Shown: positions 53,676 through 60,557 of the stretch, piece after piece
How positions within the stretch are numbered: the stretch's first letter is position 1
Layout of the letters: each line of letters begins with the position of its first letter
Source: JAAGZL01 sp050290785
GTDB lineage: Bacteria > Pseudomonadota > Gammaproteobacteria > Chromatiales > Chromatiaceae
NCBI GenBank assembly: GCA_050290785.1
Contig: JBNKIR010000046.1
Span: 1 to 60,557 of the forward strand
Length of the DNA: 60,557 nt
Reading direction: 5' to 3'
The notes under the pieces: generated by a model
What the model was told of the DNA's origin: nothing
Seen by the model: only the letters and a program-made list of their open reading frames with translations
Databases searched by the model: none
Made by a program: the position numbers and the translations under genes

Positions 53676-55043
53676 ATGCATATCCACATACTGGGAATCT
53701 GCGGGACCTTTATGGGGGGGGTGGCCCTGTTGGCCCGCTCGCTCGGGCATGAGGTGAGCGGTTCCGACGCCGGAGTCTATCCTCCCATGAGTACCCAGCT
53801 GGAGGCGGCAGGCATCAAGCTGATGGAGGGATACGATCCGGTCCATCTGCAACCGGAGCCGGATTGTGTGGTGGTGGGCAACGCCATGTCCCGGGGTAAT
53901 CCGGCGGTGGAGTACATGCTGGAACAGGGTATGCGCTACACCTCCGGTCCCCAGTGGCTGGCGGAACATGTGCTGCACGGCCGCTGGGTATTGGCGGTGG
54001 CCGGTACCCACGGCAAGACCAGCACAGCCAGTCTTTTGGCCTGGATCCTGGAGGATGCCGGCATGGACCCGGGGTTTCTCATCGGCGGCGTGCCGCAGAA
54101 TTTCGGCATATCGGCCCGTCTCGGCGGCACGCCCTTCTTTGTGGTGGAGGCGGACGAGTACGATACCGCCTTCTTCGACAAGCGCTCCAAGTTCGTCCAC
54201 TACCGGCCACGCACCCTGGTCCTGAACAATCTCGAATTTGACCATGCGGATATCTTCGATGACCTGGCCATGATCCAGCGCCAGTTTCATCATCTGGTGC
54301 GCACCGTGCCCGGCAACGGCCTGATCATCGCGCCGGCGGAAGACCAGGCCATCGACCAGGTCCTGGATATGGGCTGCTGGACCCCTCTGGAGCGGTTTGC
54401 GGCCCAGGGTGATGCCCAGTGGCACAGTGTCGGTTCCAACCCCCAGGCCAGTGAGTTCGACCTCTGCTGTGGTGCGGAAAGGGTGGGGCATGTGCGCTGG
54501 GGGCTGCACGGTCAGCACAATCTGAATAACGCCCTGGCGGCGGTGGCCGCGGCCCGGCATGCCGGGGTGCCGCCCGCCATCGCCATCGAGGCCCTGAGTG
54601 GATTCAAGAACGTAAAACGCCGTATGGAGTTGCGGGGCGAAGTGGGTGGTGTTGCCGTATACGACGACTTTGCCCACCATCCCACCGCCATCGCCACCAC
54701 CCTGCAGGGTCTGCGTGCCCAGGTGGGGGAGGGGCGTATCATCGCCGTGCTGGAGCCGCGTTCCAACACCATGCGCATGGGGGTGCATGGGCAGGAGCTG
54801 GCCGCATCCCTGGATGCCGCGGATCAGGTGTTGGTCTATGCCCCTGATGACCTGGAGTGGGATGCGGCATCTGTGTTTGGTGAGCTGGATGCCAGGGCGC
54901 GCATATTCAACTCGATCGACCCCATTATCGCTACCCTTAAAGGTGAGGCAGAGAGTGGAGACCATATCCTGATCATGAGTAACGGTGGCTTCGGCAATAT
55001 CCACCAGCGCCTGCTGGATGCCCTGAACAAGGAATCAACATGA
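53676..55043 (+). CDS. mpl: murein tripeptide ligase Mpl
   Basis: Ligates recycled L-Ala-D-Glu-meso-DAP tripeptide to UDP-N-acetylmuramate in peptidoglycan recycling. It is 455 aa, typical. The N-terminal MHIHILGICGTFMGGVALLAR is the family start. The ATP loop AGTHGKTSTASLLAW (Gly110-Ser116) and EADEYDTAFFDKRSKFVHY follow; the third domain carries GVAVYDDFAHHPTA. It overlaps ubiX by 4 bp (ATGA). Confidence 0.96.
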   Translation: MHIHILGICGTFMGGVALLARSLGHEVSGSDAGVYPPMSTQLEAAGIKLMEGYDPVHLQPEPDCVVVGNAMSRGNPAVEYMLEQGMRYTSGPQWLAEHVLHGRWVLAVAGTHGKTSTASLLAWILEDAGMDPGFLIGGVPQNFGISARLGGTPFFVVEADEYDTAFFDKRSKFVHYRPRTLVLNNLEFDHADIFDDLAMIQRQFHHLVRTVPGNGLIIAPAEDQAIDQVLDMGCWTPLERFAAQGDAQWHSVGSNPQASEFDLCCGAERVGHVRWGLHGQHNLNNALAAVAAARHAGVPPAIAIEALSGFKNVKRRMELRGEVGGVAVYDDFAHHPTAIATTLQGLRAQVGEGRIIAVLEPRSNTMRMGVHGQELAASLDAADQVLVYAPDDLEWDAASVFGELDARARIFNSIDPIIATLKGEAESGDHILIMSNGGFGNIHQRLLDALNKEST

Positions 55044-55651
55044 CTATCGATAACAATAAGCCCATCGCCCTGGCCATCACCGGCGCCTCAGGCAGCGCCT
55101 ATGGCCTGCGTCTGCTGGAGGTGTTGCTGCAGAAGGGGCGCAGGGTCTATCTGATGATCTCCAAGGCGGGTGAACTAGTTATACCTATGGAGACCGGTCT
55201 GGAGATTCCGATAGAAACCCCTCAGGCAGAGGCCATGCTGTCGGAACGCTATGGCGCTGCAGACGGACAGTTGCGGCTATTCGGGCGCGAGGAGTGGACT
55301 GCGCCGGTGGCCAGCGGTTCCAACCCCCCGGCCGCCATGGTGGTGTGTCCCTGCACCGCCGGTACCCTCTCCGCCATCGCCTGTGGCGCCAGCAATAATC
55401 TGATCGAGCGGGCGGCTGACGTGATGCTGAAGGAGCGGCGCAGGTTGATCCTGGTGGTGCGGGAGACCCCGCTCTCCGTCATCCACCTGGAGAACATGCT
55501 CAAGCTGGCTCGCCTGGGCGTGGTGACCATGCCAGCCAGTCCCGGTTTCTACAACCGACCCCAGACCATCGAAGAGATCGTGGACTTTATGGTGGGGCGG
55601 GTGCTGGACCACCTTGGGATAGAGCATGACCTGGTTAAGGCGTGGGGCTGA
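55040..55651 (+). CDS. ubiX: flavin prenyltransferase UbiX
   Basis: Makes the prenylated FMN cofactor used by the decarboxylase UbiD in ubiquinone synthesis. It is 203 aa. The N-terminal ALAITGASGSAYGLRLLEVLL is the flavin-binding start. PPAAMVVCPCTAGTLSAIACGASNNLIERAADVMLKERR and PLSVIHLENMLKLARLG are family motifs. It is coupled to mpl by the overlapping ATGA; UbiD is not in the window. Confidence 0.96.
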   Translation: MTIDNNKPIALAITGASGSAYGLRLLEVLLQKGRRVYLMISKAGELVIPMETGLEIPIETPQAEAMLSERYGAADGQLRLFGREEWTAPVASGSNPPAAMVVCPCTAGTLSAIACGASNNLIERAADVMLKERRRLILVVRETPLSVIHLENMLKLARLGVVTMPASPGFYNRPQTIEEIVDFMVGRVLDHLGIEHDLVKAWG

Positions 55652-55667
55652 TGGTTAATCGAAGAGC

Positions 55668-55715
55668 AAAAGCAGGCCGCAAATAGACGCCAATAACCGC
55701 AAAGGAACGCAAATA
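55668..55715 (+). repeat. dispersed 10-bp-periodic intergenic repeat, copy 3
   Basis: AAAAGCAG is followed by GCCGCAAATA, GACGCCAATA, ACCGCAAAGG, AACGCAAATA, in 10-bp register. It lies between ubiX and the convergent DedA-PAP2 gene and is the most diverged of the three copies. Confidence 0.7.
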
Positions 55716-55789
55716 AACAGATGCTCCATATCCACCCTGCCTTAGGGGAGAGGAGGAAGATCCAAAATCCCAGCCATGCTCTTTTTGAC

Positions 55790-57772
55790 CTACGGTTCTG
55801 CCCACAGCAACAGCAGCTCAGACCCTGTCGCAGGGACCTGCTGCGACAATCCCTCGCTATCTTTAAGTAGCATCTTAAACGGTTCTTCTAAATCATCTCC
55901 CGTCTCCGCGAAGGCCAGCAGGTCGGTGATCGTCTGTTTGTGTGCCTCAGTGACATTCCCCAGCCAGAGCGGTTGTTCCCCCGGTTGTAACCGGATATAG
56001 GCGGGCCATAGACGCAGCACCAGGCATCTCTTGTCCGGTAGGTTCTTGATCAGCGCCAGGGCCTCATGTCGTCCATCATGCACCTGCGGGAGCAGGGGCA
56101 GCTCCTTCAACGGCGAGTCGGGAGAGAGGAACTTCAACATGCCTCTCCAGGTCAGTGGCTCAGCCCTGGACCAGCCTTTGTCCTTCAGGACAGACGCCAA
56201 CTGCCCCAGATTTCCTGCATACTGGATATTCAGAGGGTGGTTGCGCAGGTTACGGACATCTTTCCGCATTTGTGGCAGTTGACGCCATGCCGCGTTTCGC
56301 CATTGCTGTGCAGTGAGGTCGGTGGTCTCCGGTGCTGGCAGATACAATCCCAGATCGGACTCATGTTTTATCCTGGTCTGAGCCGTGGTGGCCCCTATCA
56401 TGATCAGGATGGAGATGACGCCAAGACCGAGCCAGTGAGTCTCGGCCCTGGTGTGGCGATAATAGGCGATCCCCAGTATGGCCACCCAGGCAATACCCAG
56501 GGTGATGCTGCCCAGGATGTCAGAGAACCAGTGTACCCCCAGGTAGAGGCGGCTCAGTGCCACCAGGGTTATCATAAGTCCGGCCATGCTGTAGGGCAGC
56601 CAACGCCGGCTCTCGCGCATGGATCTGGCGATGATCACCGCCAGGAATCCGTACAGGACAACGGCCTTCAAGGTGTGTCCGCTGGGAAAGGAGTAGCCGA
56701 GATCGACCGGCAGGTCCGGGGGGCGCGGGATCTGCAGGCCGTGTTTCAGTGCGGTCGAGGCCAGCAGGGTAAATCCCGCGGCGGACAGCCAGTAGATCAA
56801 GGTACGCCAATGTCTCTGCATGGCGAGGAACAGGGTGACAACCACTATCAGGACGGCGATCACCGTCCCATCCGCCATGTGGGTACAGAACAGCATCAGT
56901 TGATTGGCCCAGGGGGTGTGCAGGCTCTTAAATGCGTTGAGAAGCGTATGGTCTATCCCGGACAGGGTGCTGCCGCTTAGTACCGCCACCAGGACCAGGG
57001 TGGTGAGGCCGGTGGCAAAGATCAGTGTAGTGGCCATGATGGCCAGCCCTTTCGCCTCCGGGTGTCTGGAATCGGCCAGGGCCTCGGCGATATCGGTAAA
57101 TGCCGGATGCAGTCGTGACCAGTTGAGTATGGCCTGCAGCCAGGAGCTGGCGTGGGGCTGGCAAATGCGGAAGGTGAGACGCACTATCCAGAGCACCAGC
57201 CAAACCAGGATCGCAAGCAGGACGATCAGGATTACCAGACGGAATGCCACCTGCGAGGCCAGCTCCAGGGATGCGCCGAACACCATGCCGGGTGCCAGAT
57301 AGGCCGGGGCCCAGACCAGAGACGAGAGAAAGCTGGCCAGGATAAAGCGCCATGGGCGCATGCCCATGGTTCCGGCGATCAGTGGCACTACCGCCCGCAC
57401 CGGACCGAAGAAGCGGCCGAAGGCCACGCTCTTGCTGCCATGTTTGGCGAAGAACTCCTGCCCCTGCTGCAGACTCTCCAGGTAGCGGGTGAAGGGCCAG
57501 ACACCGCTGATGCGCTCGCGGAAATGGAATCCCAGGAGAAAGCTGCTTACATCACCGGTAATCGCGCCGGCCACCGCCCAGGTGAAGGCGTACCAGAACT
57601 CGATGGCCCCGGTGGCGATGAGCGCCCCGATGCCGAACATGATGGCCACGCCGGGTATGATCAGACCCACTATGGCCAGAGACTCTGTCATGGCCACCAG
57701 GAATATGGTTATTCCAGACCATAGGGGGTGTATCTCGACCCAATGCAGAATTTGCTGGAATATCTCGGTCAC
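55790..57772 (-). CDS. DedA-PAP2-LssY fusion membrane protein
   Basis: A 660-aa multi-domain membrane protein. Residues about 1-200 are a DedA (SNARE-associated/VTT) domain, with FLVAMTESLAIVGLIIPGVAIMFGIGAL and GRFFGPVRAVVPLIAG. Residues about 250-440 are a PAP2 phosphatase with all three motifs: KHGLQIPRP, SFPSGH and SRLYLGVHWFSDILGS. Residues about 465-650 are a soluble LssY-C domain. DedA proteins handle lipid scrambling and PAP2 dephosphorylates lipid phosphates, so undecaprenyl or phospholipid phosphate recycling is a fair inference. A similar fusion is known from Legionella LssY. Monocistronic. Confidence 0.9.
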   Translation of the reverse strand: MTEIFQQILHWVEIHPLWSGITIFLVAMTESLAIVGLIIPGVAIMFGIGALIATGAIEFWYAFTWAVAGAITGDVSSFLLGFHFRERISGVWPFTRYLESLQQGQEFFAKHGSKSVAFGRFFGPVRAVVPLIAGTMGMRPWRFILASFLSSLVWAPAYLAPGMVFGASLELASQVAFRLVILIVLLAILVWLVLWIVRLTFRICQPHASSWLQAILNWSRLHPAFTDIAEALADSRHPEAKGLAIMATTLIFATGLTTLVLVAVLSGSTLSGIDHTLLNAFKSLHTPWANQLMLFCTHMADGTVIAVLIVVVTLFLAMQRHWRTLIYWLSAAGFTLLASTALKHGLQIPRPPDLPVDLGYSFPSGHTLKAVVLYGFLAVIIARSMRESRRWLPYSMAGLMITLVALSRLYLGVHWFSDILGSITLGIAWVAILGIAYYRHTRAETHWLGLGVISILIMIGATTAQTRIKHESDLGLYLPAPETTDLTAQQWRNAAWRQLPQMRKDVRNLRNHPLNIQYAGNLGQLASVLKDKGWSRAEPLTWRGMLKFLSPDSPLKELPLLPQVHDGRHEALALIKNLPDKRCLVLRLWPAYIRLQPGEQPLWLGNVTEAHKQTITDLLAFAETGDDLEEPFKMLLKDSEGLSQQVPATGSELLLLWAEP

Positions 57773-58062
57773 TGTCTGAACTCATCGATCCTGTGATATA
57801 TGGCGACCTAATTGTTCCATGAAATGTGGTTTTGAGCTAATGGATAGAGCTAAACGGGATGAACCCACCAATGAGGGTGATTTATCCGGTCTCTAGTTTG
57901 TGCGCAGTGGGGGTGGTTCATGGGAGGTTTGCCCTAAGAGGTGTTGGGATAGGGATGGCATTCTGGAGTAATGAATAGGGCCGTTTGCTGGATATGATTT
58001 GGTTCATCCGTACATGTGGTACGGACCAAAAATTGTTTGGAATATATAATGTTAAGTCTGTT
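57773..58062. other. 290-bp gene-free region
   Basis: The reading frame at 57918-58106 lacks any support. There is a loose inverted pair, ATGAACCCACC near 57859 and GGTGGTTCAT near 57911, and a small CCGTAC/GTACGG hairpin near 58010. Otherwise nothing recognisable. Confidence 0.5.
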
Positions 58063-58332
58063 TTATGCGCCGCAGCCGGCTTTTTTGATCGCGCTCTGAT
58101 TAGCAAGCATTTCGTATAGTTTGTCTTTCAATACCACACGCTTCTTCTTCAGGTCTTCGGCATAGAAGTCGGAGACCGGCTCGATATTCTGCTCTATCTC
58201 AAGGATCTCCTGGTCCAGTGCATCGTACTCCTTGTACAAAGCATCAAAGACCGGATTTACCTCACGCAGGCATTTGATCAGCTCTGCATGCTCCGGGAAT
58301 TCGTGTGGAAGGTCGTGTCTTTCGCCAAACAT
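58063..58332 (-). CDS. YdcH-family (DUF465) small protein
   Basis: An 89-aa coiled-coil protein. FGERHDLPHEFPEHAELIKCLREVNPVFDALYKEYDALDQEI is the DUF465 signature, followed by VVLKDKLYEML. The C-terminus carries a Cys (AGCGA). ATG 58332 has GAGGAG upstream. Function unknown across the family. It diverges from the EF-G-like gene. Confidence 0.9.
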   Translation of the reverse strand: MFGERHDLPHEFPEHAELIKCLREVNPVFDALYKEYDALDQEILEIEQNIEPVSDFYAEDLKKKRVVLKDKLYEMLANQSAIKKAGCGA

Positions 58333-58508
58333 ATGCTTCTCCTCAATACATCTGTTAATAACACTGGATAGGAAACGCGTTTTATGTTTTTCTATCACTG
58401 TTTAAGATTAAAAAAAAGACCCTTTACAGTTTTATTTCAATCAGACTTGGGTTTTTGCTGATCGAAATCATCTTTGGGTCTGATTCAACACTAAAGAAGG
58501 AAGCAATC

Positions 58509-60557
58509 ATGCCTCGATATACTGCAGAAGATATCCGCAATATCGCACTGGTAGGGCAGAGTGGTTGTGGCAAGACTACTCTGGTTGAGGCTCTCCTGGT
58601 GCAGTCCGGTACCATCAAGACCGCTGGTAGTGTGGACAAGGGTAATACCGTTAGTGACTTTGATCCCCTGGAAAAAGAGTACCAGCACTCTCTGACTTCC
58701 TCGGTGATAGGTATCGATCACGATAATATTCATGTAAATATCATCGACACGCCGGGACTGCCAGATTTTATCGGCCAGTCCATAGCCGCACTCCCCGCAG
58801 TGGAGACCGTGGCGGTGGTGATCAATGCCGCAGCCGGGATAGAGATGGTCAGTCGGCGCATGCTGCAGTTGGCCGCAGAGCGCAAGTTCTGTCGTATGAT
58901 TATCATCAACAATATCGATGCGGAAGGCGTGAACCTCCCTGAACTGGTAGAGGGTATACGCGAAGAGTTCGGTAATGAATGTCTGCCGATCAATCTGCCT
59001 GCCGAAGGTGGCAGCAAGGTGGTGGACTGTTTCTTCAATCCAGACGGCGATGCGGACTTCTCTTCCGTGGCGGAGGCACACACCCAGATTATCGATCAGG
59101 TGGTGGAGGTGGATGAGGAGCTGATGGAGCTCTATCTGGAACAGGGAGATGAGCTCAATCCGGAGCAGTTGCACGATCCCTTCGAAAAGGCCCTGCGTGA
59201 GGGGCATCTGGTCCCCATATGCTTCAGTTCCGCCACCAATGGCGCTGGCATCTCCTGTCTGCTGCATGTGTTTGAGCACTTGATGCCGAGTCCGCTGGAG
59301 GGCAACCCGCGTCCGTTTATGCAGGGTGAAGGTGAAAAAGAACAACCATTTGCGGTGGAGCCGGATCCATCCAAGCACGTGGTGGCCCATGTATTCAAGG
59401 TGGCGGCGGATCCGTTTGTGGGCAAACTGGGGGTGTTTCGTATCCATCAGGGGACCATCACCAAAGACAGCCAGCTCTATATCGGGGATGGGCGCAAGCC
59501 GTTTAAGGTGGGACATATCCTCAAGCTGCAGGGCAAGGAACAGAAGGAGATGTCCAAGGGCATCCCGGGCGATATCTGCGCCGTGGCCAAGGTGGAGGAG
59601 ATCCATCTGGATGCGGTGCTGCATGACTCTCACGAGGAGGACTACCTCCATCTCAAGCCCCTGGACTTCCCTGTGCCCGTGTTCGGGCTGGCGATTCACG
59701 CCAAGGCCCGTGGAGACGAGCAGCGGCTGAGTAACGCCCTGCACCGCGTGGTGGAGGAGGATCCATGCCTGAAGGTCGAACACAGTGTTGCCAACAACGA
59801 GACCATCCTGCGCGGTCTGGGGGAGTTGCACCTGCGTCTTACCCTGGAGAAGATGAAGGATCGCTTCAATGTGGAGGTGGAGACCCATCCGCCCAAGATC
59901 AGCTACAAGGAGACCATCAGCGCCCAGGCCGAAGGGCATCACCGTCACAAGAAGCAGACCGGTGGCGCCGGACAGTTCGGCGAGGTCTATCTGCGGGTCG
60001 CCCCGCTGGAAAGGGGTGCAGGTTTCCAGTTCGTGGATGAGGTTAAGGGTGGTGTCATCCCGTCCGGACTCATCCCGGCGGTGGAGAAGGGCGTGCTGCA
60101 GGCGTTAGAGGAGGGGGTTGTGGCCGGCTATGCCATGCAGGATGTGAAGGTCACGGTATATGACGGCAAATACCACTCGGTCGACTCCAAGGAGGTGGCG
60201 TTTGTGACCGCAGGCAAGAAGGCGTTTCAGGATGCGGTGGCCAAGGCCAAGCCTATACTGCTGGAGCCCATGGTTACCCTGGATCTGATGGTTCCGGACG
60301 AGACCATGGGTGCGGTGACCGGAGATATCTCAGGTAAGCGTGGCCAGCTTCTGGGGACCGACGCCATGAGTGGCAGCATGCTCAATATCAAGGCCAAGGT
60401 GCCGCTGTCCGAGGTAAGCCAGTATGCCAATGAATTGAACTCGATCACCGGCGGGCGGGGTTCATACACCCTGGAGTTCAGTCACTACCAACAGGTGCCG
60501 CACGAGATACAACAGGCGCTGGCGGCGGAGTATAAACCGGTGGAGGTTGAGGATTAG
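58509..60557 (+). CDS. EF-G-like translational GTPase (non-canonical paralogue)
   Basis: A 682-aa protein with the five-domain layout of elongation factor G; the stop is the last codon of the window. The GTPase motifs are unusual: G1 is GQSGCGKT (16-23) rather than AHIDAGKT; G3 is DTPGLPDF, with Leu84 where EF-G has its catalytic His; G4 is NNID (134-137) instead of NKxD. Domain IV (HKKQTGGAGQFGEVYLRV) and domain V (PMVTLDLMVPDETMGAVTGDISGKRGQL) are well kept. It resembles the EF-G2/EF-G-like paralogues rather than the housekeeping fusA. ATG 58509 follows GAAGGAAG. The role is unknown. Confidence 0.88.
   Translation: MPRYTAEDIRNIALVGQSGCGKTTLVEALLVQSGTIKTAGSVDKGNTVSDFDPLEKEYQHSLTSSVIGIDHDNIHVNIIDTPGLPDFIGQSIAALPAVETVAVVINAAAGIEMVSRRMLQLAAERKFCRMIIINNIDAEGVNLPELVEGIREEFGNECLPINLPAEGGSKVVDCFFNPDGDADFSSVAEAHTQIIDQVVEVDEELMELYLEQGDELNPEQLHDPFEKALREGHLVPICFSSATNGAGISCLLHVFEHLMPSPLEGNPRPFMQGEGEKEQPFAVEPDPSKHVVAHVFKVAADPFVGKLGVFRIHQGTITKDSQLYIGDGRKPFKVGHILKLQGKEQKEMSKGIPGDICAVAKVEEIHLDAVLHDSHEEDYLHLKPLDFPVPVFGLAIHAKARGDEQRLSNALHRVVEEDPCLKVEHSVANNETILRGLGELHLRLTLEKMKDRFNVEVETHPPKISYKETISAQAEGHHRHKKQTGGAGQFGEVYLRVAPLERGAGFQFVDEVKGGVIPSGLIPAVEKGVLQALEEGVVAGYAMQDVKVTVYDGKYHSVDSKEVAFVTAGKKAFQDAVAKAKPILLEPMVTLDLMVPDETMGAVTGDISGKRGQLLGTDAMSGSMLNIKAKVPLSEVSQYANELNSITGGRGSYTLEFSHYQQVPHEIQQALAAEYKPVEVED

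Noticed and set aside
53496..55004. 502-codon open frame on the minus strand
   Set aside because: It lies entirely antisense to mpl and the small membrane-protein gene, both well supported. Its product is low-complexity and His/Gly-rich, as expected from a high-GC antisense frame.
58491..59948. 485-codon open frame on the minus strand
   Set aside because: Antisense shadow of the EF-G-like gene; no start signals or domain content.

Overview
The window reads as one continuous stretch of a gammaproteobacterial chromosome. The sequence shows a diderm cell with a full cell-wall and LPS gene set, the rpsU-dnaG-rpoD operon with a CAT-anticodon tRNA beside rpoD, a his operon, tatABC, mpl/ubiX and Rsd. 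The relatives are probably in the Chromatiales or among sulfur-oxidising lineages. That placement is an inference from gene order, two TauE/SafE sulfur-anion permeases and an ArsR regulator with the two-cysteine pattern of persulfide sensors. No phylogeny was possible here. Coding density is high, and no insertion sequence, integrase, prophage or CRISPR array was seen.

Layout. 1-4.9 kb: argA (partial) and argE, carbonic anhydrase can, ilvD, and an SH3/coiled-coil membrane protein. 4.9-5.4 kb: an AT-rich intergenic region with three perfect DnaA boxes and an IHF-type site, just before typA. 5.4-15.5 kb: typA, pip-dtd, a chemoreceptor behind a textbook sigma-28 promoter, then hisB-hisH-hisA-hisF-[SYLF gene]-hisE, with hisI missing. 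15.7-17.3 kb: tatABC. 17.4-25.8 kb: an accessory stretch, entirely on the + strand. It holds a lone PAS protein, an ArsR regulator with a TauE permease, a bacteriohemerythrin, an HDOD protein, a bactofilin, a TfoX-N protein, a DmeF-type metal exporter, and two small extracytoplasmic metal-handling operons. One of these has a MerR-type operator. 26.0-30.7 kb (- strand): rpsU-yqeY-dnaG-rpoD-tRNA. 30.9-39.2 kb: tsaD, plsY, folB-folK, a phosphoethanolamine transferase, a pteridine-reductase-type SDR, a MidA-type methyltransferase, a lipoprotein and cca. 39.3-46.9 kb: a lipoprotein metallopeptidase, a second TauE permease, rsd, a large protein ending in a class III nucleotide-cyclase domain, slt and a Sel1-repeat protein. 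46.9-60.6 kb: DAHP synthase, dxs, a DUF945 protein, rnd, a small membrane protein, mpl-ubiX, a DedA-PAP2-LssY fusion, a YdcH-like protein and an atypical EF-G.

Most of the content is housekeeping: amino-acid, isoprenoid, folate, lipid and murein metabolism plus translation and replication. The parts that deserve attention are regulatory or accessory: the DnaA-box cluster upstream of typA; a dispersed intergenic repeat built from four 10-bp units, present three times; a 20-bp palindrome before pip with a degenerate second copy before the TfoX-N gene; the periplasmic metal-handling cluster with its operator; the cyclase-domain protein next to rsd; and the EF-G paralogue lacking the catalytic switch-II histidine.
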